Positions 16,383-24,480 of a stretch of DNA of 64,000 nt are shown piece after piece (within the stretch, counting starts at the first letter, position 1; each line of letters opens with the position of its first letter). Made by a program: the position numbers and the translations under genes. The notes under the pieces were generated by a model, which searched no databases, was not told the origin of the DNA, and saw nothing but the letters and a program-made list of their open reading frames with translations. The DNA comes from Actinospineispora acaciae DSM 45401 (lineage in GTDB: Bacteria; Actinomycetota; Actinomycetes; Mycobacteriales; Pseudonocardiaceae): the NCBI RefSeq assembly GCF_000620785.1, contig NZ_JIAI01000008.1:1-64000 (forward strand). The letters run 5' to 3'.

Positions 16383-16817
16383 TCAGGCGCCCGCCATCCT
16401 GTCGATGATCTCGATCGCCCTGGCCAGCGCGGCCCGTTCGTCCTCGGTCAGCTCGGCCAGCCGCTTGTCCAGCCAGCGCTCCTTGGCCGACGCCTCGGCG
16501 GCCAGCAGGTCGACGCCGGCCTGGGTCAGCTCGATGATCGACTGGCGGCCGTCGGTCGGGTGGTCCCGCCGGGAGACCAGGCCGTCCTCCTCCAGCGCCG
16601 CGATCACCCTGGTCATCGACGGCGGCCGGACCCGCTCGGTGGCGGCCAGCTCGCTGGGCGTCATCGAGCCGCAGCGGTGCAGGGTGGCCATCGCCGAGAT
16701 CTGGGTGAGCGAGATCGTCTCGTCGGTGCGCTGCGAGCGCAGCCGCCGGTTCAACCGGACCACGGACAGCCGCAGCCGACCCGCCAGGTCGGTCCCGACG
16801 CCGTGTTCGAGCTTCAT
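16383..16817 (-). CDS. MarR-family transcriptional regulator
   Basis: 144 residues. The winged-helix core is clear: LTQISAMATLHRCGSMTPSELA leads into the recognition region VRPPSMTRVIAALEEDGLV. The wing SRRDHPTDGRQSIIELTQAG follows, then a C-terminal dimerisation helix. The ATG at 16817 is the only sensible start. Upstream there are two direct copies of ACCTTACG, 17 bases apart, that may be its autoregulatory site. It forms a two-gene unit with the MFS exporter. Confidence 0.93.
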   Translation of the reverse strand: MKLEHGVGTDLAGRLRLSVVRLNRRLRSQRTDETISLTQISAMATLHRCGSMTPSELAATERVRPPSMTRVIAALEEDGLVSRRDHPTDGRQSIIELTQAGVDLLAAEASAKERWLDKRLAELTEDERAALARAIEIIDRMAGA

Positions 16818-16821
16818 CTAC

Positions 16822-16853
16822 TTAGCATACCTTACGAATCGGTGAACCTTACG
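16822..16853. promoter_or_regulatory. Candidate control region of the MarR-MFS unit
   Basis: ACCTTACG occurs at 16829-16836 and again at 16846-16853, a 17-base period (about 1.6 helical turns). The upstream copy overlaps TTAGCATACCTTA, which resembles the iron-box-like core at 15061. The region is noticeably AT-rich and directly precedes the MarR ATG, so it is the likely promoter/operator. Which protein binds is not determined. Confidence 0.4.
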
Positions 16854-16959
16854 CTTCCGACCGCCGAGGACCAGCGGGCCGGGCAGCACCGTAGTACCGC
16901 CCGCCCGCCGCGCTACCACCGCCACGCCGTGTCGCGCGCCGAGTCGCCGACACGCAGTC

Positions 16960-17199
16960 CTACTCGGGCAGGGCGCGAAACGCCGCCAGCAGCGCGGCGC
17001 GGGCCCGCTCGGGCAGCCGGTCCGGCGGCAGCTCGCCGAGCCCGCGCGCGGTGTCCCGGATCTGGTCCAGGTACTCGCCGCAGCCGTCGCACAGGGCAAG
17101 GTGGTCGACCACCCGGCGCTCGGTGTCCGCGTCCAGCGCCCCGTCCAGGAAGTCGGTGACCAGCTCGACCAGCCGGTCGCAGTCCAGGTCCCCGGTCAC
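16960..17199 (-). CDS. Anti-sigma factor with zinc-binding HC2 motif
   Basis: 79 residues from a GTG overlapping the sigma factor stop (GTGA). The ZAS/zf-HC2 signature H-x3-C-x2-C is present as HLALCDGC, preceded by CDRLVELVTDFLDGAL as in RsrA/ChrR-type anti-sigmas. There is no transmembrane helix after the domain, so it is a soluble, probably redox- or metal-responsive, anti-sigma. It would hold the co-transcribed ECF sigma inactive until released. Short for the family but complete. Confidence 0.9.
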   Translation of the reverse strand: MTGDLDCDRLVELVTDFLDGALDADTERRVVDHLALCDGCGEYLDQIRDTARGLGELPPDRLPERARAALLAAFRALPE

Positions 17200-17834
17200 C
17201 CCGTCACCGCCCCTCCCGCGAAGTACTCCTCCAGCCGGGCTCGCACGAACGCCCGTGCCCGGTGCAGCAGCACCCGCTGGTTGGCCGCCGAGATCTCCAG
17301 TATCGAGCACACCTCGTCGGCCGTGTATCCCTCCACGTCCCGCAGCGTGATCACGATCCGCTGCCGTTCGGGCAGGCCGTCGAGCGCCTCCCGCAGCCGG
17401 GCGCGCAGCTCGCCGTCCAGCGCCCGCCGCTCCGGCGACGGCCACGGCGCAGGCGGCTCGCGCCAGTGCCCCGGGTACGCCTCGTCCGGACCCTGGAACC
17501 GATCCGGGTCCACCGTCGGCCCCCGGTCCTGCTCCAGGCTGCTCATCGGCCCGCCGCGCCCGTCCCTGGCCGCGCGCCGCTTGGCGTTGTTGACCAGGAT
17601 CCGGTACACCCACGTCTTCAACGCCGCGCGGCCCTCGAACCGCCCGATGTTGCGCACCACCGCCAGCCAGGCGTCCTGCACCACCTCGGCCGCCGTGTCC
17701 TGGCTGGACACGAACGAGCGCGCCAGCCGCAGCATCCCGCCCGACCACGCGTCCACCACCAGCGCGAACGCCGCCTCGTCGCGCGCCCGCAGCCGCGCGA
17801 CCAACTCCGCGTCGGCCGGCAACACCCCGCGCAC
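17196..17834 (-). CDS. ECF-type RNA polymerase sigma factor
   Basis: About 212 residues. Region 2 runs from ELVARLRARDEAAFALVV through DTAAEVVQDAWLAVVRNI and FEGRAALKTWVYRIL. Region 4 is LDGLPERQRIVITLRDVE followed by YTADEVCSILEISAANQRV and LLHRARAFVRARL. The open frame extends to 17891, but those extra codons are the 46-bp palindrome itself. I therefore prefer the GTG at 17834, with 17825 as an alternative; neither has a strong ribosome-binding site, so the start is uncertain. Paired with the zinc-finger anti-sigma by a GTGA overlap. Confidence 0.88.
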   Translation of the reverse strand: MRGVLPADAELVARLRARDEAAFALVVDAWSGGMLRLARSFVSSQDTAAEVVQDAWLAVVRNIGRFEGRAALKTWVYRILVNNAKRRAARDGRGGPMSSLEQDRGPTVDPDRFQGPDEAYPGHWREPPAPWPSPERRALDGELRARLREALDGLPERQRIVITLRDVEGYTADEVCSILEISAANQRVLLHRARAFVRARLEEYFAGGAVTG

Positions 17835-17852
17835 CGACCGAGCGTAACCACA

Positions 17853-17898
17853 CCCGTGAGTGGTTAGCGTTGTCATAGCAACGCTAACCACTCACGGG
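17853..17898. repeat. 46-bp perfect palindrome with TCATAG loop (intact copy 1)
   Basis: Two perfectly complementary 20-base arms (left begins CCCGTGAGTGGTTAG, right ends CTAACCACTCACGGG) flank TCATAG. It lies between the DoxX gene and the sigma gene, both on the minus strand, and supplies DoxX's TAG stop (17884-17886). An identical copy occurs 31 kb away and a truncated, covarying copy at 328. Likely acts as a terminator in RNA; the conserved loop suggests something more specific. Confidence 0.9.
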
Positions 17899-18312
17899 GT
17901 GCGCGCGCCCCGCCAGCCGTCCGTCCAGCGCCCGGCTGCCCGCCCCGGCCCACAGCAGGTACAGCATCGCGGCCAGCGCGGTGGGCGCCACGCCCAGATG
18001 GAACCAGCCGCCCACCCGCACCCCGGCGGTGAGGATCGCGCCGGCCATCACCACGGCCAGGCCGGCGGCGGCCAGCCGGGTGCCCAGCCCGAGCACCAGC
18101 ATCAGCCCCGCGCCCATCTCCAGCAGCCCGACCAGGTACACCACCAGCCCGGAGTCCGGGAACCCGTACCTGACGAACTCGGCCAGCTCCAGCTCGTGCG
18201 CAATGAACTTCAGCAGCCCGAAGAACACGAAGAACAGCCCGAACAACACCCTGATCACCGCCGTCGCGGCGGCGGCACCCCCGCTGACCCGACTGGCAAC
18301 GAACCCGCGCAT
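17884..18312 (-). CDS. DoxX-family membrane protein
   Basis: 142 residues from an ATG with a GGAGGAG site. Four membrane helices are visible (VIRVLFGLFFVFFGLLKF, LVVYLVGLLEMGAGLMLVLG, AAAGLAVVMAGAILTAGV and a final LAAMLYLLWAG). The family layout and the ELAEFVRYGFPDSGLVVYLVG segment match DoxX proteins, integral membrane proteins linked to redox homeostasis in actinobacteria. The last residues (HPVSG) and the TAG stop are encoded by the palindromic repeat, implying the repeat inserted at or defined the gene's end. Confidence 0.85.
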   Translation of the reverse strand: MRGFVASRVSGGAAAATAVIRVLFGLFFVFFGLLKFIAHELELAEFVRYGFPDSGLVVYLVGLLEMGAGLMLVLGLGTRLAAAGLAVVMAGAILTAGVRVGGWFHLGVAPTALAAMLYLLWAGAGSRALDGRLAGRAHPVSG

Positions 18313-18374
18313 GACTCCTCCAACGCCGGCGAAACGACCGTATGGAGATACCGAGTCCGCACCGCCCTCGGACG

Positions 18375-19847
18375 TTACGCGCCGAAGGCCGCCTGGATCG
18401 GCCCGACCGCGAAGTAGGCCACGAACGCGGCGGCCACCACCCACATCAGCGGGTGCACCCCTCGGGCCTTCCCGGTGGCCAGCCGCAGCACCGCGTAGCT
18501 GACGAACCCGGCGCCGATGCCGTTCGCGATCGAGTAGGTGAACGGCATGACCACGATGGTCAGGAACGCGGGCAGCGCGATCGAGAAGTCGGTGAAGTCG
18601 ATCTCGCGGACCTGCCGCACCATCAGCGCGCCGACCACCACCAGCGCGGGGGCGGCCGCCTCGATCGGCACCACCTCGTAGAGCGGGGTGAAGAACATGG
18701 CGGCCAGGAACAGCAGTCCGGTCACCACGTTGGCCAGCCCGGTGCGGGCGCCCTCGGCGATGCCGGACGCGGACTCGATGTACACCGTGTTCGACGAGCT
18801 GGACGCCGCGCCGCCGGCCACCGCGCCGAGCCCCTCCACGACCAGCGCGCGCCCGACGCGGGGCAGCTGGCCGTCGCGCCCGATCAGGCCGGCCTGGTTG
18901 CCCATCGCGGACATGGCGCCCATCGCGTCGAAGAAGTTGGCCAGCACCAGGGTGAACACCAACAGCGTCGCCGCGATCGCCGGCAGCCGCACGAACGCGC
19001 CCATCGACACGTCGCCGACCAGCGACAGGTCCGGCAGCCCGACGACGTGCGAGGGCAGCCCGGGGTAGCCGAGGCTCCAGCCCTTGGGGTTGGTGCCCAT
19101 CGACGGCCCGACGTGCACGATCGCCTCGACCACGATGGCCAGCACGGTGCTGCCCAGCACGCCGAGCAGGATCGCGGCGCGGACCCGGCGCGCCATCAGG
19201 ACGCCGGTCAGCACCACCCCGATCACGAACACCAGCGTCGGCCAGGACGCGATCGAGCCGTCGATGCCCAGCCCGACCGGCACGGTGGTGTTCGCCGCGT
19301 CCGGGATGCGGCGCACGAAGCCGGCGTCGACCAGCCCGATGAAGCAGATGAACAGGCCGATGCCGGCCGCGATCGCGGCCTTGAGCTCGGCCGGCACCGC
19401 GTTGAACACGGCGGTGCGGAACCCGGTGACGGCGAGTATCACGATGATCACGCCGTCGATCAGCACCAGGCCCATCGCCTCCGGCCAGCTGACCTTCGGC
19501 GCGATGGTGACGGCCACCAGCGTGTTGATGCCCAGCCCGGTGGCGATCGCGAACGGGTACTTCGCGATCAGGCCGAACAGCAGCGTCATCACCCCGGCGA
19601 CCAGCGCGGTCACGGCGGCCACCTGGGGCACCGGCAGGATGGCGCCGAGCGCGTCCCGCTTGGCGCTGGGGTCCGAGGCGTTGAAGCTGCCCAGGATCAG
19701 CGGGTTGAGCACCACGATGTAGGACATCGTCACGAAGGTGACCAGCCCGCCGCGCAGCTCGCGGCCCACCGTGGAGCCGCGCTCGGAGATCAGGAAGTAC
19801 CTGTCGAGGACCGAATCCCGCCCCGGCCCCGGGCCGCCCGCCGTCAC
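18375..19847 (-). CDS. NCS2-family purine permease, AzgA-like
   Basis: 490 residues from a GTG overlapping the upstream methyltransferase stop. Starts with LDRYFLISERGSTVGREL and GGLVTFVTMSYIVVLNP, the signature entry of AzgA/GhxP-type adenine-guanine-hypoxanthine proton symporters. FDAMGAMSAMGNQAGL and SSSNTVYIESASGIAEG follow in the transport core. About 13-14 helices, full length. It is translationally coupled to two SAM methyltransferases and follows an ABC importer, so it is probably co-expressed with them. Confidence 0.92.
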   Translation of the reverse strand: MTAGGPGPGRDSVLDRYFLISERGSTVGRELRGGLVTFVTMSYIVVLNPLILGSFNASDPSAKRDALGAILPVPQVAAVTALVAGVMTLLFGLIAKYPFAIATGLGINTLVAVTIAPKVSWPEAMGLVLIDGVIIVILAVTGFRTAVFNAVPAELKAAIAAGIGLFICFIGLVDAGFVRRIPDAANTTVPVGLGIDGSIASWPTLVFVIGVVLTGVLMARRVRAAILLGVLGSTVLAIVVEAIVHVGPSMGTNPKGWSLGYPGLPSHVVGLPDLSLVGDVSMGAFVRLPAIAATLLVFTLVLANFFDAMGAMSAMGNQAGLIGRDGQLPRVGRALVVEGLGAVAGGAASSSSNTVYIESASGIAEGARTGLANVVTGLLFLAAMFFTPLYEVVPIEAAAPALVVVGALMVRQVREIDFTDFSIALPAFLTIVVMPFTYSIANGIGAGFVSYAVLRLATGKARGVHPLMWVVAAAFVAYFAVGPIQAAFGA

Positions 19848-20641
19848 GGCTTGCGCGCCACGCCGCCGTACGCGGGCACCGCCCGTGGCGGGCCGTCCCC
19901 GACCACGGCCGGGCGCCACGCGTTGATCTCCACCACGCCGGGCTCGACCAGCTTCAGGCCCTCGAAGTACGCGGCGACCTGCTCTGGGCTGCGCGGGTAG
20001 TAGGCCACGCCGAGGTCCTTCTCCGTCGCGCACGCCTCGACGTAGGCCCGGCTGGTGTCGGTGCCCTCGTACTGCGCCAGGTAGCTGCCGGACGGCACGG
20101 CGTCCATCACCCGCCGGGCGATGCCCAACGCCCGCTCGAAGTCCTCGGTGTGGCCGAGCACCCCCATGAACATCACCGCGATCGGCTCGTTGAAGTTCAG
20201 CACGTTGCGCGCGTCGGCGATCAACAGCGAGGTGTCGTTGTAGTCCGCGTCGACGTAGGTGGTGACGCCCTCGGGCGTGGTGTTGGTCAGCAGCGCGCGG
20301 GCGTGCGCGAGCACCACGGGGTCGTTGTCCACGTAGACGACCCGGGAGTCCGGCGCGAGCCCCTGCGCCACCTCGTGGGTGTTCTGCATGGTCGGCAGCC
20401 CGGTGCCGATGTCCAGGAACTGCCGCACCCCGGCCTCGCCGGCCAGGTAGCGCACGGTTCGGATGATGAACTGCCGGCAGGCCTTCGCCAGTTCGGCCAT
20501 CTCCGGGTACTGCTCCAGCACGGCCTCGCCGGCGGCCCGGTCCGCCGGGTAGTTGTCCTTGCCGCCCATCCAGTAGTTCCAGATCCGCGCGGACTGCGCG
20601 ACGTCGTACCTGATCGTGACGGCAGGCTCGTGGTCGGGCAC
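19844..20641 (-). CDS. DUF574-type SAM-dependent methyltransferase, paralog 1
   Basis: 265 residues. The actinobacterial DUF574 signature is complete: SARIWNYWMGGKDNYPADR at the start, FLDIGTGLPTMQNTHE as the SAM-binding motif I, and VVYVDNDPVVLAHARALL as motif II. Later come FNEPIAVMFMGVLGH and YYPRSPEQVAAYFEGL. These proteins are abundant in actinomycetes; substrates are unknown. It is the second of two tandem paralogs sharing most of their sequence, 47 bases after the first, and overlaps the permease start by 4 bases. Confidence 0.93.
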   Translation of the reverse strand: MPDHEPAVTIRYDVAQSARIWNYWMGGKDNYPADRAAGEAVLEQYPEMAELAKACRQFIIRTVRYLAGEAGVRQFLDIGTGLPTMQNTHEVAQGLAPDSRVVYVDNDPVVLAHARALLTNTTPEGVTTYVDADYNDTSLLIADARNVLNFNEPIAVMFMGVLGHTEDFERALGIARRVMDAVPSGSYLAQYEGTDTSRAYVEACATEKDLGVAYYPRSPEQVAAYFEGLKLVEPGVVEINAWRPAVVGDGPPRAVPAYGGVARKP

Positions 20642-20688
20642 GCGGACCTCCCGGGTGACGCGGGCGAGGTGATCAGCCTAGCGGTCAT

Positions 20689-21483
20689 TCACGGCTTGCG
20701 CGCCACTCCGCCGTACGCGTCGATGTGTCGTGGCGGGCCGTCCCCGACCAGCGCCGGCCGCCACCTGGTGACCGGGACGACGCCGGGGTCGACCAGCTCC
20801 AGGCCGTCGAAGGTCGCGGCGACCTGCTCGGGCGTGCGGCCGTGGTAGGCCACGCCCTGGTCCTGCTCCACCTCGGTGCCCTCCCGGTGGGCGTCGCTGG
20901 TGTTGGTGCCCTCGTAGTGGCCCAGGTAGCTGCCGGGCGGGACGGCGTCCATCACCCGCCTGACGATCGCGTGCGCCTCGTCGATGTCCTCGGTGTGGCC
21001 GAGCACGCCCATGAACATCACCGCGATCGGCTTGGTGAAGTTGAGCACGTTGCGCGCGTCGGCGATGACCAGGTCGGTGTCGTTGTAGTCGGCATCGACA
21101 TAGGTGGTGACGCCCTCCGGCGTGGTGTTGGTCAGCAGCGCGCGGGCATGCGCGAGCACCATCGGGTCGTTGTCCACGTAGACCACGCGCGACTCCGGCG
21201 CCACGGACTGCGCCACCTCGTGGGTGTTCTGCATGGTGGGCAGCCCGGTGCCGATGTCCAGGAACTGGCGGATCCCGGCCTCCCCGGCCAGGAACCGCAC
21301 CGACCGGATGATGAACTGCCGGCACTCCCTGGCCAGCCGGGTGATGTCCGGGAACACGGCGGCCACCGCGTCCCCGGCCGCCCGGTCCACCGGGTAGTTG
21401 TCCTTGCCGCCCATCCAGTAGTTCCAGATCCGCGCGGACTGCGGGACGTCAAAGTTGATCTTCGGGATGCGTGGGTCGGACAC
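20689..21483 (-). CDS. DUF574-type SAM-dependent methyltransferase, paralog 2
   Basis: 264 residues from a GTG two bases after the ABC solute-binding gene's stop. Same motifs as its neighbour: SARIWNYWMGGKDNYPVDR, FLDIGTGLPTMQNTHE, VVYVDNDPMVLAHARALL and MFMGVLGHTEDIDEA. Long runs are identical to the downstream paralog even at DNA level, so the pair arose by tandem duplication and has diverged mostly in the C-terminal third. The tight coupling to an importer of NitT/TauT type is unusual for this orphan family and suggests a shared substrate or condition. Confidence 0.92.
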   Translation of the reverse strand: MSDPRIPKINFDVPQSARIWNYWMGGKDNYPVDRAAGDAVAAVFPDITRLARECRQFIIRSVRFLAGEAGIRQFLDIGTGLPTMQNTHEVAQSVAPESRVVYVDNDPMVLAHARALLTNTTPEGVTTYVDADYNDTDLVIADARNVLNFTKPIAVMFMGVLGHTEDIDEAHAIVRRVMDAVPPGSYLGHYEGTNTSDAHREGTEVEQDQGVAYHGRTPEQVAATFDGLELVDPGVVPVTRWRPALVGDGPPRHIDAYGGVARKP

Positions 21484-21485
21484 CG

Positions 21486-22505
21486 TCAGCCGCCGAGGTA
21501 GTCGTTCGTGTAGGTCTTGTTCAGGTCGACCGACGCCTTCCCGATGTCCGGGTCGAACTGGCGCAGCACGCCGAACACGGCGATCGCGCCGGCCGAGTCC
21601 ATCCGTCCGTCCGGGGAGAACGCGTCCTTGGCCTTGTCGATGGCCTGGGCGTAGACCTGCGCGTCGCCGCCGGAGTACTCGGGCGGCATCTTGGCCGCGA
21701 TGTCCGAGCCGGAGTGGGTGTGGACGTAGTCCAGCGCGCGCTTGATCGCCCTGGCCAGCTTGCGCGCGGTCTGCGGGTTGTTCTTCAGCCAGTCCGAGTC
21801 GGAGTACAGCACGGCGGCCGGGTAGCTGGACACCTTCAGCTCGCGCCGCACCCCGGCCTGGGTACGGGTGTCGGCCAGCGTCCGCACGTTCTGCGCGCCG
21901 GCCCGCTTCTGCAGCTGGGAGAACGCCGGGTCGATCATGACCGCCGCGTCCACCTGCCCGGTCTCCATCGCCGCCACCGCCGAGGTGTCCCCGCCGACCG
22001 CCTGCGGCGCCGCGTCCGTCGGCGCCAGCCCGTGCTGGACCAGCAGGTACTTCAGGAAGAAGTCGGTGGACGAGCCGGGCGCGGTCACCCCGACCTTGGT
22101 GCCCTTGAGGTCGGCGATGCCGCCGATCCGCTTGGACGAGCGCGGCGAGACGGCGAGCACCAGCGACGGGTAGCGCAGCATGTTCACGAACGCGGTCACG
22201 TTCCGGTTCTTGGCCTGCATCTGGATGGTGTGGTCGTAGTAGCCGCTGACCACGTCCACGCTGCCGCCCTGCAGCGCCTGCAGCGCCTTGGAGCCGCCCT
22301 GCAGGTCCTCGATCTTGACGTCCACGCCCTCCTCCCGGAAGTAGCCGAGCCGGTCGGCCAGCGTGGTCGGCAGGTACACCAGCAACGGCTGCCCGCCGAC
22401 CCCGAGCCGCACCGTGCCGCCCTGGTCGCCGCCCCCGGAGCCGCCACACCCGGCGAGCGCGAGCGCCACCGTCAGCGTGAGGGCCAGTACCAGCCGCCGT
22501 CTCAT
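21486..22505 (-). CDS. NitT/TauT-family ABC transporter solute-binding lipoprotein
   Basis: 339 residues with a lipoprotein signal: MRRR, a hydrophobic core, and lipobox LAGC with Cys20. Strong AAGGGGAGG ribosome-binding site. The body is NMT1/SsuA-like: VYLPTTLADRLGYFREEGV, LQGGSKALQALQGGSVDVV, and GTKVGVTAPGSSTDFFLKYLL. This fold binds nitrate, sulfonates, taurine or pyrimidine precursors; the ligand cannot be told from sequence. It is third in an ATPase-permease-SBP order on the minus strand, anchored to the outer face of the membrane. Confidence 0.92.
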   Translation of the reverse strand: MRRRLVLALTLTVALALAGCGGSGGGDQGGTVRLGVGGQPLLVYLPTTLADRLGYFREEGVDVKIEDLQGGSKALQALQGGSVDVVSGYYDHTIQMQAKNRNVTAFVNMLRYPSLVLAVSPRSSKRIGGIADLKGTKVGVTAPGSSTDFFLKYLLVQHGLAPTDAAPQAVGGDTSAVAAMETGQVDAAVMIDPAFSQLQKRAGAQNVRTLADTRTQAGVRRELKVSSYPAAVLYSDSDWLKNNPQTARKLARAIKRALDYVHTHSGSDIAAKMPPEYSGGDAQVYAQAIDKAKDAFSPDGRMDSAGAIAVFGVLRQFDPDIGKASVDLNKTYTNDYLGG

Positions 22506-22523
22506 CCCGACCTCCCCTTTAGA

Positions 22524-23348
22524 TCAGTTCGCGCCCGTGTCGACCGCCGGCCGCCACCGCAGCAGGTACCGCTCCACCCGATGCACCACCACGTCGATGA
22601 GCAGCACCACTATCGAGAGCACCACCATCCCGGCGAACACCGCCGTGGTGTCGAAAACGCCCTCCGCCTGCGAGATCAGGAACCCGATGCCCTCCGAGGC
22701 GCCGAGGTACTCCCCGACCACGGCGCCCACGATGGCGAACCCGACGCTCACGTGCAGGCTGGAGAAGATCCAGGTCAGCGCGCTGGGCAGGAACACGTGC
22801 CGGAGCAGCTGGCCCTCGCGGGCGCCGAGCATCCTGGCGTTGTCCACCAGCACCTGGTTCACCTCGCGCACGCCCTGGTAGGTGTTGAAGAAGACGATGA
22901 AGAACACCAGGGTGAACCCGAACGCCACCTTGGACCAGATGCCCAGCCCGAACCAGAGCAGGAAGATCGGCGCCAGCACCACCCGGGGCAGCGAGTTGAG
23001 CACCTTGATGTACGGGTCCAGGATCTCGGCCAGCACCCGCACCCTGGCCAGCAGGAAGCCGACGCCGAGCCCGGCCGCCGTGCCGATCACCAACGCCAGC
23101 AGCGCCTCCACCAGCGTGACCCGCAGGTGCCGGAACACCCCGCCGTCGACCACCCAGTCGACCACCTTGGCGACGATCTCGGAGGGCCGGCTGAAGAAGA
23201 ACGGGTCCAGCACGCCGCCGGCCGCGCCCAGCTCCCACAGCGCCAGCAGCACCACCCCGAGCGCCACCTGGGCCAGCCGGACGCTCACCGCGCGTCGCCG
23301 GGTGCGGTTGCGCCGGGTGCGCTCAGCCGGGCTGGTTTGCACGCTCAT
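22524..23348 (-). CDS. NitT/TauT-family ABC transporter permease
   Basis: 274 residues, six helices (VALGVVLLALWELGAAGGV first, FGLGIWSKVAFGFTLVFF central). The binding-protein-dependent transport EAA-loop equivalent reads LGAREGQLLRHVFLPSALTW, which contacts the ATPase. C-terminal VGEYLGASEGIGFLI is typical of SsuC/TauC. The start overlaps the ATPase gene's end by 26 bases, so the two are co-translated. Confidence 0.93.
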   Translation of the reverse strand: MSVQTSPAERTRRNRTRRRAVSVRLAQVALGVVLLALWELGAAGGVLDPFFFSRPSEIVAKVVDWVVDGGVFRHLRVTLVEALLALVIGTAAGLGVGFLLARVRVLAEILDPYIKVLNSLPRVVLAPIFLLWFGLGIWSKVAFGFTLVFFIVFFNTYQGVREVNQVLVDNARMLGAREGQLLRHVFLPSALTWIFSSLHVSVGFAIVGAVVGEYLGASEGIGFLISQAEGVFDTTAVFAGMVVLSIVVLLIDVVVHRVERYLLRWRPAVDTGAN

Positions 23349-24129
23349 AGCTGGTCATCACCTCCTCGCGCAGGTCCGACCAGATGCGGGCGTAGGTCTC
23401 GGTGAACGCCGGCTGGGTACGGATGTTCAGCAGGTCGCGCGGGCGGGGCAGCTCGATCGGGTAGCGGCCGACCACGTGGCTGGCCGGGCCGGCGGACAGC
23501 AGCACCACCTCGTCGGACAGCGCGATCGCCTCGTCCAGGTCGTGGGTCACGAACAGCACGGTCTTGCCGGAGCCGGTCCACAGCCCGAGCAGCTCGTTCT
23601 CCATGATCTGGCGGGTCTGCACGTCCAGCGCGCCGAACGGCTCGTCCATCAGCAGGATGTCCGGGTCCACGATCCAGGTCTGGGCCACCGAGGTGCGCCG
23701 GCGCATGCCGCCGGAGAGCTGGTGCGGGTACGACCGCTCGAACCCGGCCAGCCCGACCCGGCGCAGCCAGGCCTGCGCCCGCTCGTTGCGCTCGGCCGCC
23801 GGCACCCCGCGCAGCCGCAGCCCGAGCGCCACGTTGTCCAGCACCGTCTTCCACGGCAACAGCCCGTCATTCTGGAACAGGTACCCGGCGCGCTCGTTGA
23901 GCCCGCGCAGCGGGGCGCCGTCCACCCGAACCTCGCCGGCCGTCGGGGCCAGCAGCCCGGCCACCGCGTTGAGCAGCGTCGACTTGCCGCAGCCGGTCGG
24001 CCCGACCACCGAGACGAACCGCCCGGACGGCACGTGCAGCTCGACATCGCGCACCGCCGGATAGTCCGAGCCGTCCGGCCCCCGGTAGGAGATCGATACC
24101 CCGGCCAGCGACACGTCCGTCATCGTCAC
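23323..24129 (-). CDS. NitT/TauT-family ABC transporter ATP-binding protein
   Basis: 268 residues. Walker A GPTGCGKSTLL, Q-loop LFQNDGLLPW, signature LSGGMRRRTSVAQ, Walker B ILLMDEPFGALD and switch His in VTHDLDEAI are all present. The signature has Arg-rich MRRR where QRQR is usual, which is a tolerated variant. First gene of the minus-strand operon; with the permease and lipoprotein it forms a complete importer of the SsuB/TauB type. Confidence 0.94.
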   Translation of the reverse strand: MTMTDVSLAGVSISYRGPDGSDYPAVRDVELHVPSGRFVSVVGPTGCGKSTLLNAVAGLLAPTAGEVRVDGAPLRGLNERAGYLFQNDGLLPWKTVLDNVALGLRLRGVPAAERNERAQAWLRRVGLAGFERSYPHQLSGGMRRRTSVAQTWIVDPDILLMDEPFGALDVQTRQIMENELLGLWTGSGKTVLFVTHDLDEAIALSDEVVLLSAGPASHVVGRYPIELPRPRDLLNIRTQPAFTETYARIWSDLREEVMTSYERANQPG

Positions 24130-24216
24130 CTCCGGCCGTGCTGATCACCGTCGTCGCGCGCAGTCTCTCTTGGCCGGGCGGATATCGCTAGACCTAACGG
24201 GCCGTAGGCTGGTCGG

Positions 24217-24468
24217 GTGCAGGATCCGCCGCCGCCACCGCGCCGGCTCACCGACATCACCTGGGTGGTCGGGGCCGGCACCGCGCTCTGGTTCATCGCC
24301 TGGGCCGCGCTGCTGGTCGCGCACCTGGCCGGTGGCCGCCCGCTGGACGTCTGGTTCGGCGCCACGCTGGCCGGCTGGGTGCTCGGCCTGGTCGGCTACG
24401 CGATCTTCCGCTGGCAGCGCTCCGCCGCTCGCCGGGGTGCCCGAACCGCCCAGAACGCCGTGGAATAG
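24217..24468 (+). CDS. DUF2530 small membrane protein
   Basis: 83 residues from a GTG. A Pro-rich start (QDPPPPPRRLTDITW) precedes two membrane helices (VVGAGTALWFIAWAALL and ATLAGWVLGLVGYAIF), and it ends in a basic RWQRSAARRGAR tail. This matches the DUF2530 family, restricted to actinobacteria and usually monocistronic. Function unknown. It is a lineage marker, lying divergent from the ABC importer operon. Confidence 0.8.
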   Translation: MQDPPPPPRRLTDITWVVGAGTALWFIAWAALLVAHLAGGRPLDVWFGATLAGWVLGLVGYAIFRWQRSAARRGARTAQNAVE

Positions 24469-24480
24469 GGCCGAGAGCGC

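Noticed and set aside
17835..17891. Extended N-terminus of the sigma factor (MVSVAMTTLTTHG...)
   Set aside because: These codons are the 46-bp palindrome read through; homologous ECF factors begin near the GTG at 17834.
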